The notes under the pieces: generated by a model
The model's input: the letters and a program-made list of their open reading frames with translations, nothing else
Databases searched by the model: none
What the model was told of the DNA's origin: nothing
In this document: piece after piece, positions 13,001 to 24,900 of the stretch
Numbering within the stretch: the stretch's first letter is position 1
How the letters are laid out: each line of letters opens with the position of its first letter
Position numbers and translations under genes: made by a program
Source: Corella eumyota
Lineage: Eukaryota > Chordata > Ascidiacea > Phlebobranchia > Corellidae
Reading direction: 5' to 3'
Assembly (NCBI GenBank): GCA_963082875.1
Contig: OY720097.1
Coordinates: 21,956,501-22,020,500, forward strand
DNA length: 64,000 nt

Positions 13001-16000
13001 AAACTTTTTCAAGAATATAAATTTTAGACCCCTGCACGCTGACTGATAAGTTCAAAATATGATTTAAAAACTTTGATTTTTTTCCAAAAAAAGTTTATCT
13101 CAATATTAATATGCAGATGACGTCACGCTACCTTATATGGCGCATATATAAAAGTGCTGTAACTTTTGTTTTAGTTGATATTTTTGAAAAATGTTTTATC
13201 TTGAATGTTAGTAAGGCCAAAACTAATCAAATAAAATGTTTATTTTTCAGTTTCGGGTTTTGTCCAAAATTTAATAAAATTGTCATAACTTTTATATATA
13301 TTAATAATTTTCAAAAATATTTTGGAAATATGGTTTTTAGACTACTATGCGTTTACTGACAAGTTCAAAATTTGATTTAAAAACTTTGATTTTTTTCCAA
13401 AAAAAGTTTATCTCAATATTAATATGCAGATGACGTCACGCTACCTTATATGGCGCATATATAAAAGTGCTGTAACTTTTGTTCTAGTTGATATTTTTGA
13501 AAAATGTTTTATCTTGAATGTTAGTTAGGCCAAAACGAAATAAATAAAATGATTATTTTTCATTTTTAGGTTTTGTCCAAAATTTAATAAAAGTGTCATA
13601 ACTTTTATATATATTAATAATTTTCAAAACTATTTCAAGAATATAAATTTTAGACCCCTGCACGCTGACTGATAAGTTCAAAATATGATTTAAAAATTTT
13701 GATTTTTTTCCAAAAAAAGTTTATCTCAATATTAATATGCAGATGACGTCACGCTACCTTATATGGCGCATATATAAAAGTGCTGTAATTTTTGTTCTAG
13801 TTGATATTTTTGAAAAATGTTTTATCTTGAATGTTAGTTAGGCCAAAACGAAATAAATAAAATGATTATTTTTCATTTTCGGGTTTTGACCAAAATTTCA
13901 TAAAAGTGTCATAACTTTTATATATATTAATAATTTTCAAAACTATTTCAAGAATATAAATTTTAGACCCCTGCACGCTGACTGATAAGTTCAAAATATG
14001 ATTTAAAAATTTTGATTTTTTTCCAAAAAAAGTTTATCTCAATATTAATATGCAGTTGACGTCACGCTACCTTATATGGCGCATATATAAAAGTGCTGTA
14101 ACTTTTGTTCTAGTTGATATTTTTGAAAAATGTTTTATTTTGAATGTTAGTTAGGCCAAAACAAAATAAATAAAATGATTATTTTTCATTTTCGTGTTTT
14201 GACCAAAATTTCATAAAAGTGTCATAACTTTTATATATATTAATAATTTTCAAAACTTTTTCAAGAATATAAATTTTAGACCCCTGCACGCTGACTGATA
14301 AGTTCAAAATATGATTTAAAAATTTTGATTTTTTTCCAAAAAAAGTTTATCTCAATATTAATATGCAGATGACGTCACGCTACCTTATATGGCGCATATA
14401 TAAAAGTGCTGTAACTTTTGTTCTAGTTGATATTTTTGAAAAATGTTTTATCTTGAATGTTAGTTAGGCCAAAACGAAATAAATAAAATGATTATTTTTC
14501 ATTTTTAGGTTTTGTCCAAAATTTAATAAAAGTGTCATAACTTTTATATATATTAATAATTTTCAAAACTATTTCAAGAATATAAATTTTAGACCCCTGC
14601 ACGCTGACTGATAAGTTCAAAATATGATTTAAAAATTTTGATTTTTTTCCAAAAAAAGTTTATCTCAATATTAATATGCAGATGACGTCACGCTACCTTA
14701 TATGGCGCATATCTAAAAGTGCTGTAACTTTTGTTCTAGTTGATATTTTTGAAAAATGTTTTATCTTGAATGTTAGTTAGGCCAAAACGAAATAAATAAA
14801 ATGATTATTTTTCATTTTTGGGTTTTGACCAAAATTTCATAAAAGTGTCATAACTTTTATATATATTAATAATTTTTAAAACTTTTTCAAGAATATAAAT
14901 TTTAGACCCCTGCACGCTGACTGATAAGTTCAAAATATGATTTAAAAATTTTAATTTTTTTCCAAAAAGAGTTTATCTCAATATTATTATGCAGATGACG
15001 TCACGCTACCTTATATGGCGCATATATAAAAGTGCTGTAACTCTTGTTTTAGTTGATATTTTTGAAAAATGTTTTATCTTGAATGTTAGTAAGGCCAAAA
15101 CTAATCAAATAAAATGTTTATTTTTCAGTTTCGGGTTTTGTCCAAAATTTAATAAAATTGTCATAACTTTTATATATATTAATAATTTTCAAAAATATTT
15201 TAGAAATATGGTTTTTAGACTACTATGCGTTTACTGACAAGTTCAAAATTTGATTTAAAAACTTTGATTTTTTTCCAAAAAAAGTTTATCTCAATATTAA
15301 TATGCAGATGACGTCACGCTACCTTATATGGCGCATATATAAAAGTGCTGTAACTTTTGTTCTAGTTGATATTTTTGAAAAATGTTTTATCTTGAGTGTT
15401 AGTTAGGCCAAAACGAAATAAATAAAATGATTATTTTTCATTTTCGGGTTTTGACCAAAATTTCATAAAAGTGTCATAACTTTTATATATATTAATAATT
15501 TTCAAAACTATTTCAAGAATATAAATTTTAGACCCCTGCACGCTGACTGATAAGTTCAAAATATGATTTAAAAATTTTGATTTTTTTCCAAAAAAAGTTT
15601 ATCTCAATATTAATATGCAGTTGACGTCACGCTACCTTATATGGCGCATATATAAAAGTGCTGTAACTTTTGTTCTAGTTGATATTTTTGAAAAATGTTT
15701 TATTTTGAATGTTAGTTAGGCCAAAACAAAATAAATAAAATGATTATTTTTCATTTTCGTGTTTTGACCAAAATTTCATAAAAGTGTCATAACTTTTATA
15801 TATATTAATAATTTTCAAAACTTTTTCAAGAATATAAATTTTAGACCCCTGCACGCTGACTGATAAGGTCAAAATATGATTTAAAAATTTTGATTTTTTT
15901 CCAAAAAAAGTTTATCTCAATATTAATATGCAGATGACGTCACGCTACCTTATATGGCGCATATATAAAAGTGCTGTAACTTTTGTTCTAGTTGATATTT

Positions 16001-18083
16001 TTGAAAAATGTTTTATCTTGAATGTTAGTTAGGCCAAAACGAAATAAATAAAATAATTATTTTTCATTTTTAGGTTTTGTCCAAAATTTAATAAAAGTGT
16101 CATAACTTTTATATATATTAATAATTTTCAAAACTATTTCAAGAATATAAATTTTAGACCCCTGCACGCTGACTGATAAGTTCAAAATATGATTTAAAAA
16201 TTTTGATTTTTTTCCAAAAAAAGTTTATCTCAATATTAATATGCAGATGACGTCACGCTACCTTATATGGCGCATATCTAAAAGTGCTGTAACTTTTGTT
16301 CTAGTTGATATTTTTGAAAAATGTTTTATCTTGAATGTTAGTTAGGCCAAAACGAAATAAATAAAATGATTATTTTTCATTTTTGGGTTTTGACCAAAAT
16401 TTCATAAAAGTGTCATAACTTTTATATATATTAATAATTTTTAAAACTTTTTCAAGAATATAAATTTTAGACCCCTGCACGCTGACTGATAAGTTCAAAA
16501 TATGATTTAAAAATTTTAATTTTTTTCCAAAAAGAGTTTATCTCAATATTATTATGCAGATGACGTCACGCTACCTTATATGGCGCATATATAAAAGTGC
16601 TGTAACTCTTGTTTTAGTTGATATTTTTGAAAAATGTTTTATCTTGAATGTTAGTAAGGCCAAAACTAATCAAATAAAATGTTTATTTTTCAGTTTCGGG
16701 TTTTGTCCAAAATTTAATAAAATTGTCATAACTTTTATATATATTAATAATTTTCAAAAATATTTTGGAAATATGGTTTTTAGACTACTATGCGTTTACT
16801 GACAAGTTCAAAATTTGATTTAAAAACTTTGATTTTTTTCCAAAAAAAGTTTATCTCAATATTAATATGCAGATGACGTCACGCTACCTTATATGGCGCA
16901 TATATAAAAGTGCTGTAACTTTTGTTCTAGTTGATATTTTTGAAAAATGTTTTATCTTGAGTGTTAGTTAGGCCAAAACGAAATAAATAAAATGATTATT
17001 TTTCATTTTCGGGTTTTGACCAAAATTTCATAAAAGTGTCATAACTTTTATATATATTAATAATTTTCAAAACTTTTTCAAAAATATAAATTTTAGACCC
17101 CTGCACGCTGACTGATAAGTTCAAAATATGATTTAAAAATTTTGATTTTTTTCCAAAAAAAGTTTATCTCAATATTAATATGCAGATGACGTCACGCTAC
17201 CTTATATGGCGCATATATAAAAGTGCTGTAACTTTTGTTTTAGTTGATATTTTTGAAAAATGTTTTATCTTGAATGTTAGTAAGGCCAAAACTAATCAAA
17301 TAAAATGTTTATTTTTCAGTTTCGGGTTTTGTCCAAAATTTAATAAAAGTGTCATAACTTTTATATATATTAATAATTTTCAAAATTATTTCAAGAATAT
17401 AAATTTTAGACCCCTGCACGCTGACTGATAAGTTTAAAATATGATTTAAAAACTTTGATTATTTTCCAAAAAAAGTTTATCTAAATATTAATATGCAGAT
17501 GACGTCACGCTACCTTATATGGCGCATATATAAAAGTGCTGTAACTTTTGTTCTAGTTGATATTTTTGAAAAATGTTTTATCTTGAATGTTAGTTAGGCC
17601 AAAACGAAATAAATAAAATGATTATTTTTCATTTTTAGGTTTTGTCCAAAATTTTATAAAAGTGTCATAACTTTTATATATATTAATAATTTTCAAAACT
17701 ATTTCAAGAATATAAATTTTAGACCCCTGCACGCTGACTGATAAGTTCAAAATATGATTTAAAAACTTTGATTTTTTTCCAAAAAAAGTTTATCTCAATA
17801 TTAATATGCAGATGACGTCACGCTACCTTATATGGCGCATATATAAAAGTGTTGTAACTTTTGTTTTAGTTGATATTTTTGAAAAATGTTTTATCTTGAA
17901 TGTTAGTAAGGCCAAAACTAATCAAATAAAATGTTTATTTTTCAGTTTCGGGTTTTGTCCAAAATTTAATAAAATTGTCATAACTTTTATATATATTAAT
18001 AATTTTCAAAAATATTTTGGAAATATGGTTTTTAGACTACTATTCGTTTACTGACAAGTTCAAAATTTGATTTAAAAACTTTG
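10016..18083 (+). repeat. Higher-order repeat copy 2 (offset 10,015 bp)
   Basis: Second copy of the block at 1-8,068. The near identity over 8 kb, while neighbouring monomers differ by several percent, shows recent amplification by unequal exchange, or an assembly duplication. The sequence alone does not distinguish the two. Confidence 0.9.
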
Positions 18084-20460
18084 TTTTTTTTCCAAAAAAA
18101 GTTTATCTCAATATTAATATGCAGATGACGTCACGCTACCTTATATGGCGCATATATAAAAGTGCTGTAACTTTTGTTCTAATTGATATTTTTGAAAAAT
18201 GTTTTATCTTGAATGTTAGTTAGGCCAAAACGAAATTAATAAAATGATTATTTTTCATTTTCGGGTTTTGTCCAAAATTTCATAAAAGTGTCATAACTTT
18301 TATATATATTAATAATTTTCAAAACTATTTTAAGAATATAAATTTTAGACCCCTGTACGCTGACTGATAAGTTCAAAATATGATTTAAAAACTTTGATTT
18401 TTTTCCAAAAAAAGTTTATCTCAATATTAATATGCAGATGACGTCACGCTACCTTATATGGCGCATATATAAAAGTGCTGTAACTTTTGTTCTAGTTGAT
18501 ATTTTTGAAAAATGTTTTATCTTGAATGTTAGTTAGGACAAAACGAAATAAATAAAATGATTATTTTTCTTTTTTAGGTTTTGTCCAAAATTTAATAAAA
18601 TTGTCATAACTTTTATATATATTAATAATTTTTAAAACTATTTCAAGAATATAAATTTTAGACCCCTGCACGCTGACTGATAAGCTCAAAATATGATTTA
18701 AAAACTTTGATTTTTTTCCAAAAAAAGTTTATCTTAATATTAATATGCAGATGACTTCACGCTACCTTATATGGCGCATATATAAAAGTGCTGTAACTTT
18801 TGTTCTAGTTGATATTTTTGAAAAATGTTTTATCTTGAATGTTAGTTAGGCCAAAACGAATCAAATAAAATGTTTATTTTTCAGTTTCGGGTTTTGTCCA
18901 AAATTTAATAAAAGTGTCATAACTTTTATATATATTAATAATTTTCAAAATTATTTCAAGAATATAAATTTTAGACCCCTGCACGCTGACTGATAAGTTT
19001 AAAATATGATTTAAAAACTTTGATTATTTTCCAAAAAAAGTTTATCTAAATATTAATATGCAGATGACGTCACGCAACCTTATATGGCGCATATATAAAA
19101 GTGCTGTAACTTTTGTTCTAGTTGATATTTTTGAAAAATGTTTTATCTTGAATGTTAGTTAGGCCAAAACGAAATAAATAAAATGATTATTTTTCATTTT
19201 TAGGTTTTGTCCAAAATTTTATAAAAGTGTCATAACTTTTATATATATTAATAATTTTCAAAACTATTTCAAGAATATAAATTTTAGACCCCTGCACGCT
19301 GACTGATAAGTTCAAAATATGATTTAAAAACTTTGATTTTTTTCCAAAAAAAGTTTATCTCAATATTAATATGCAGATGACGTCACGCTACCTTATATGG
19401 CGCATATATAAAAGTGTTGTAACTTTTGTTTTAGTTGATATTTTTGAAAAATGTTTTATCTTGAATGTTAGTAAGGCCAAAACTAATCAAATAAAATGTT
19501 TATTTTTCAGTTTCGGGTTTTGTCCAAAATTTAATAAAATTGTCATAACTTTTATATATATTAATAATTTTCAAAAATATTTTGGAAATATGGTTTTTAG
19601 ACTACTATTCGTTTACTGACAAGTTCAAAATTTGATTTAAAAACTTTGTTTTTTTTCCAAAAAAAGTTTATCTCAATATTAATATGCAGATGACGTCACG
19701 CTACCTTATATGGCGCATATATAAAAGTGCTGTAACTTTTGTTCTAATTGATATTTTTGAAAAATGTTTTATCTTGAATGTTAGTTAGGCCAAAACGAAA
19801 TTAATAAAATGATTATTTTTCATTTTCGGGTTTTGTCCAAAATTTCATAAAAGTGTCATAACTTTTATATATATTAATAATTTTCAAAACTATTTTAAGA
19901 ATATAAATTTTAGACCTCTGTACGCTGACTGATAAGTTCAAAATATGATTTAAAAACTTTGATTTTTTTCCAAAAAAAGTTTATCTCAATATTAATATGC
20001 AGATGACGTCACGCTACCTTATATGGCGCATATATAAAAGTGCTGTAACTTTTGTTCTAGTTGATATTTTTGAAAAATGTTTTATCTTGAATGTTAGTTA
20101 GGACAAAACGAAATAAATAAAATGATTATTTTTCTTTTTTAGGTTTTGTCCAAAATTTAATAAAATTGTCATAACTTTTATATATATTAATAATTTTTAA
20201 AACTATTTCAAGAATATAAATTTTAGACCCCTGCACGCTGACTGATAAGCTCAAAATATGATTTAAAAACTTTGATTTTTTTCCAAAAAAAGTTTATCTT
20301 AATATTAATATGCAGATGACTTCACGCTACCTTATATGGCGCATATATAAAAGTGCTGTAACTTTTGTTCTAGTTGATATTTTTGAAAAATGTTTTATCT
20401 TGAATGTTAGTTAGGCCAAAACGAATCAAATAAAATGTTTATTTTTCAGTTTCGAGTTTT
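17316..20460 (+). repeat. Tandem pair of 5-monomer (1,565-bp) units
   Basis: 17,316 to about 18,880 and 18,881 to about 20,460 repeat each other at an offset of 1,565 bp (5 x 313). Shared private variants include TTCTAATTGATATT (18,178 and 19,743), AGGACAAAACG (18,536 and 20,101) and ATGACTTCACGC (18,752 and 20,317). The same 1,565-bp step links 4,041 with 5,606 and 4,974 with 6,539 inside copy 1, and the matching places in copy 2. The pentamer is therefore a recurrent amplification unit. Confidence 0.85.
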
Positions 20461-20490
20461 GTACAAAATTTAATAAAAGTGTCATAATTT

Positions 20491-20977
20491 TTTTTGATTG
20501 CTTAAATATGTATTTTAGATGTATTCTACAGAACTTTATTGTAGGCTAGTAGGAATGGCGACTTTATGAGAGTGGAAAGTCTAATGGTTTAAATCCAGGT
20601 AAGATAAGATTTTAGATTTCCAATATATTTATTTTGCGAACACATCAATTTATTGAAGAAACAAAAGCTGGATTTGAACCCAGAGCGCAAGATTACAAGT
20701 CTGGCGCGTTAGTGAGTTAAACCACCGAAACGTATTAAAAACACAAGAGTATTTGGTAACTATGTATTATACAATACATCGCAATATTAAAAAAAAATAT
20801 ATACTTTAACAAAACAAATAAGTAAACGTATTAGGGCGTAATAATATAAATACAATTTCTAAGATGTTGGTCATTGCCTGAAGATGGTATAGCTCAATGG
20901 CGAACTTTTTTATGGTAACTTATCTTCTTACCTAAAATTAAAAAAACAACATTATTATAAGGTAATTGAAATACGCA
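20491..20977. other. Non-satellite interruption in the array
   Basis: The satellite breaks off at about 20,488 inside a monomer (after GTGTCATAA) and resumes at about 20,978 near its TATA box. The roughly 490 bp between are AT-rich and unique in this window. They hold a tRNA-like remnant on the minus strand, a second GGTTTAAATCC B-box-like string at 20,588-20,598, and an A-box-like TATAGCTCAATGG near 20,888. It is probably an old insertion of tRNA-derived material at the array edge. Confidence 0.6.
20664..20735 (-). pseudogene. tRNA-Thr(TGT)-like remnant
   Basis: Read on the minus strand, an A-box-like TGGTTTAACTCACTAACG is followed by an anticodon arm with loop CTTGTAA (anticodon TGT) and stem CCAGA/TCTTG with one mismatch. 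The B box is GGTTCAAATCC. The acceptor stem does not close convincingly, so I read this as a tRNA pseudogene or the head of a SINE, not a working tRNA gene. Confidence 0.5.
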
Positions 20978-21945
20978 TAAGGCATATATAAAAGTGCTGT
21001 AACTTTTGTTCTACTGGATATTTTTGAAAAATATTTGATCTTGAATAATAGTTAGGCTAAAATGAATTAAATAAAATGTTTATTTTTCAGTTTCGGGTTT
21101 TGTGCAAAATTTAATAAAAGTGTCATTACTTTTATATATATATATTAATAATTTTTAAAAATATTTCAAGAATATGGTTTTTAGACTACTATGCGTTTAC
21201 TGACAAGTTCAAAATTTGATTTAAAAAATTTGATTTTTTCCAAAAAAGGTTTATCTCCATGTTAATATGCAGATGACGTCACGCTACCTTATATGGCGCA
21301 TATATAAAAGTACTGTTACTTTTGTTCTAGTTGATATTTTTGAAAAAGATTTTATCTTGAATGTTAGTAAGGCCAAAACTAATCAAATAAAATGTTTATT
21401 TTTCAGTTTCGGGTTTTGTGCAAATTTTAATAAAACTGTCATAACTCTTATATATATTAATAATTTTTAAAAATATTTTGTGAATATGGTTTTTAGACCC
21501 CTGCACGCTGACTGATAAGTTCAAAATTTGATTTAAAAAATTAGATTTTTTCCAAAAAAAGTTTATCTCAATATTAATATGCAGATGACGTCACGCTACC
21601 TTATATGGCGCATATATAAAAGTGCTGTAACTTTTGTTTTACTCAATATTTTTGAAAATTATTTTATCTTGAATATTAGTTAGACCAAAACGAATCAAAT
21701 AAAATGTTTATTTTTCATTTTCGGGTTTTGTCCAAAATTTAATAAAAGTGCCATAACTTTTATATATATTAATAATTTTCAAAAATATTTTTAAAATGTG
21801 ATTTTAAGACTACTGCACGTATAGTGATAAGTTTAAAATTTGATTTAAAAAAATTGATTTTTTTGGAATAAATTGGCCTTTATATTAATGTACTGATGAC
21901 GTCACGCTATATTGTATGTGCGTGTATAAAAGCGTTGTAAACTTT
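20978..21945 (+). repeat. Decayed edge monomers of the satellite
   Basis: About three monomers in the same orientation as the array but clearly more diverged, with small indels. Landmarks are CATATATAAAAGTGC (20,983), TGACGTCA (21,275, 21,588 and 21,897), and a last TATA-like GTGTATAAAAGCG near 21,922. The CArG box of the last copy has decayed. Higher divergence at the border is typical of satellite ends. The last recognisable bases lie about 30 bp from the stop codon of the kelch gene on the other strand. Confidence 0.9.
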
Positions 21946-21977
21946 CGTTTACATGATCCAATCACTTTACTCACTAT

Positions 21978-24900
21978 TTAAGGAAGTTTAATCATTGTGG
22001 CTGCGGCCCCACGTAGTCTGCGTGGTAGTTTGGGTTGACCTTTCCAGAGGTCATTGTCAGGGTCATAACTCATGACCTCATATCGATGATCTACAACCGA
22101 TGTTCGACTGCCACCAATGATGTAGATTAGTCCGGCAAGTTCAGCACAGCAACTCTCTGTTTCCCCCTAGCAGTTGAAAAATATTGTTGGGATATTAAAA
22201 AAAATGTTGTATATTTTGTGAAAGTTTTTACTAATATATAACTAGGTAAAGATTGTAGCATTAAGGCCTGTTCACACGACAAGCTTGCGTTGCGTTGCGC
22301 TGCGTTACGTAATTTTACGAGTTCTAGGGATTAACAAATACAAAATATCAAATAAAAGTATACCGCTTACGAAATCTTGCGTAAATTTTGCTTCGGCTAC
22401 AAAACTTTACGAAATCTTACGTAACTTTCGCAAACTTTCATACGTGTGAACGACTCTGTTCATTTTAAATGGTTGCGAAATCTTACACTACGTTGCGTTG
22501 CGTATGCCGTGTGAACGGGCCTTTAGTCTAAACATCATACGGATTGGATATATCAACAGGGTAAAATTCATCTTATATTTTAGATTGTCATTTTATACAA
22601 TGATCCCAATAAAGTTATTTGTGCATTAGAAAAAATCACAACAATAAATAAATCTGGTTACTGGCATTATTTGGCTACTGATTATAATATCATGTTGATA
22701 TAATTAGAATTAGTTATATTTTACTTATCGTAAGCACATAGATACGAATTTTAGGTTTGTAATGTGATTAATAAATAATGTAAACTTTTACTTGGAAATT
22801 GATCTTTGGTGCCATCGTGTGCCACTGGTCACATTGCGGAGTATAACACTCGAGGGCAATGGAGGGTTGTTGTACAACACCCAATGACTCAAGTTCACCT
22901 CCAAGAACATAAATTCGATCTCTTACTGAGGACATCGTGTGTCGACTTCGTGGGGATCGCATTGAGGACAAAGTTGTCCAGTGGTTGTTGTAAGGATCAA
23001 ATCTGCAAAGAAAATATTTAAAAAAAACTATCACAAAAAAATTCTTTATGAATTATTAAATATGACTTAATAATATAGTAAAATAAATACCACCATCTAA
23101 TATTGTTGCACTTAAGCTAATGCAGATGGCAAAAAAGAGTTTAAAAAAATCTACATATAATGGATCTTAGTTGACAATATATATACAAATGTATCAATGT
23201 TCATATCATTTTTTTCTTTGAAATAAATAAAACTGCTATTTGTGGTGTATAAACAAAGTATCGCAAGCAAATAAAAAAGTCTTAAAAAAATGTATAAGTA
23301 ATGGAGCTTCAAGGTGCGTGATTTTTACATTACATGTATATATAAGTATGTTGAATTTAGAAGTCTACAAAAACAAATGTTGTTTGTGGTGTGTGTATGA
23401 ATTCTCACATGCAAGTATTTGTTAAAAGTTGAAACCATTACAAATTGAAATGCCAACCATACGGCAGCCTACTGACTAGTTTTTTAAAATGCTTCAAAAA
23501 AATTTAGGTTTGGATTTTAAGTTTTACAGGAATAAATATTTAAAAAATGTTCCAACATACTAGCATTAGGATTTAAACTTAAACCATAATTCTTCGCTGG
23601 TTTAAATTTTTTTTTTATTTTGTATTTTTGTAATTTTTTTATAATTTGTCTACTTACCTTAGTAGATCACTTGTTGAGTTTTTCTTCACCACCCCACCAC
23701 TGATGTAAATATGATTTTTATGATCACTACCAGCATGGGCATATCTGGGAAGCTTTAAACAGGAGGCAAAATCCCATCTAAAAGTATATTGTTTTCATTT
23801 TTTTAGAACCCCACAAAATGTTGTATATACATGCTTTTAAATTTTATCTTAATGTAATTTTAATTTTAAAATTTATAGAATTTGTCAAAAAAGAATTTGT
23901 CAAAAATTTCTTAGAAAACTTTATATTAACTCTATAGCCAATTATTGGTAAATATACTATAGACCATACAACTATTGTAAAGAAAATCAAATAACTTCTA
24001 TTTATTAAAAAACCGTAAACAACATTTTAACATAAACAAAATCGTATATTTTATATTATTCAGTTTATGTCAAAACCATAGTATCAACCCATGTTGCAAA
24101 AAACTATTTAAATGGGCATTTTCCAGGAACAAAAATTTCATAAATGTTATACTAAAAATTTATGCGAACAGCTTTTAGAATTTAAAAAGTATTTCTTAAC
24201 AAAAGGTTTAAAAAGGAGTTTATAAAAAATGTCTAATAAAAAATGTAAAAAAATTAAAAACTTTAATAATAAGCCTACTTAACTTAGATGTAATATATCT
24301 GATAAACAAAATCTTACTTCTTGTTTGTGAAACAATATCTCTCAACAGAATTACGAATCACATGACCACCTTTTCCACCAATCGCAAACAAGAAAGTTTC
24401 TGTGGCACCCAGATAGAAATAGGATCTGAAAAATTTAAATATTTATAAAAATGCACAGTTTTCAAATATATATATATATACAACATAATATACATGATGT
24501 TGTTTACTACATAGCTTTAAATAAATTGAACATTTTGGATTTAATTTGAAACTGTTGAAACTACAAAAATTTGAAAACTACAAAAATTGTGGAATTTTAG
24601 ATAAAAATTTTTAAATTTTTTAGTATTATAACTTATCCGGAAATCATCAAAAATTTGAATAGAAATATCACAGTTCTGTTTTATAAATACAATTATTTTT
24701 ATGTTATTTGTTTATCGTATTAGTAAAAGTTGACCACATTTTTTCAAATTGGTTTAAATTAAAAAACAATTACCCTACTAATTATAAAAAAATGAAATAT
24801 AGATGTTAAAATTAAAAAAAACGGCCAGTCATGTACTATTTACAACAACACAAAAAAATAAACAAATTTAGAATAAAAAAACAAATTTAATATAATTTTG

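Larger units (their letters stand above)
1..20490 (+). repeat. Tandem satellite array, 313-bp monomer, about 65 copies
   Basis: Continuous head-to-tail array of a 313-bp AT-rich monomer; the window opens inside it. The landmark block (CRE, CArG box, TATA box) recurs at steps of 313 or 312. Two main subtypes are visible. Type A reads GTTAGTTAGG, then GAAATAAATAAAATG, and ends with the CCCCTGCACGCTGACTGATAAG block. Type B reads GTTAGTAAGG, then AATCAAATAAAATG, a TTTTTCAG stretch, and ends with ACTACTATGCGTTTACTGAC. Hybrids occur (for example near 2,940 and 7,370), as expected from gene conversion or unequal exchange. Type B monomers hold an 82-codon open frame that type A closes with TAG. That frame begins inside the regulatory block and does not run into the next monomer, because 313 is not a multiple of 3. 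I do not regard it as a gene. Divergence between monomers is a few percent. Confidence 0.97.

Noticed and set aside
593-19619. About 21 open frames of 82 codons in the satellite as protein genes
   Set aside because: They are the same chance frame repeated by the monomer, start inside the promoter-like block, are closed in type A monomers, and show no family resemblance.
1-20490. The satellite as a CRISPR array
   Set aside because: There are no spacers; the whole 313-bp unit repeats, in an animal genome.
22806-23021. Plus-strand frame opposite a kelch exon
   Set aside because: The minus strand codes a kelch repeat in phase with its neighbours; the plus frame is a shadow.
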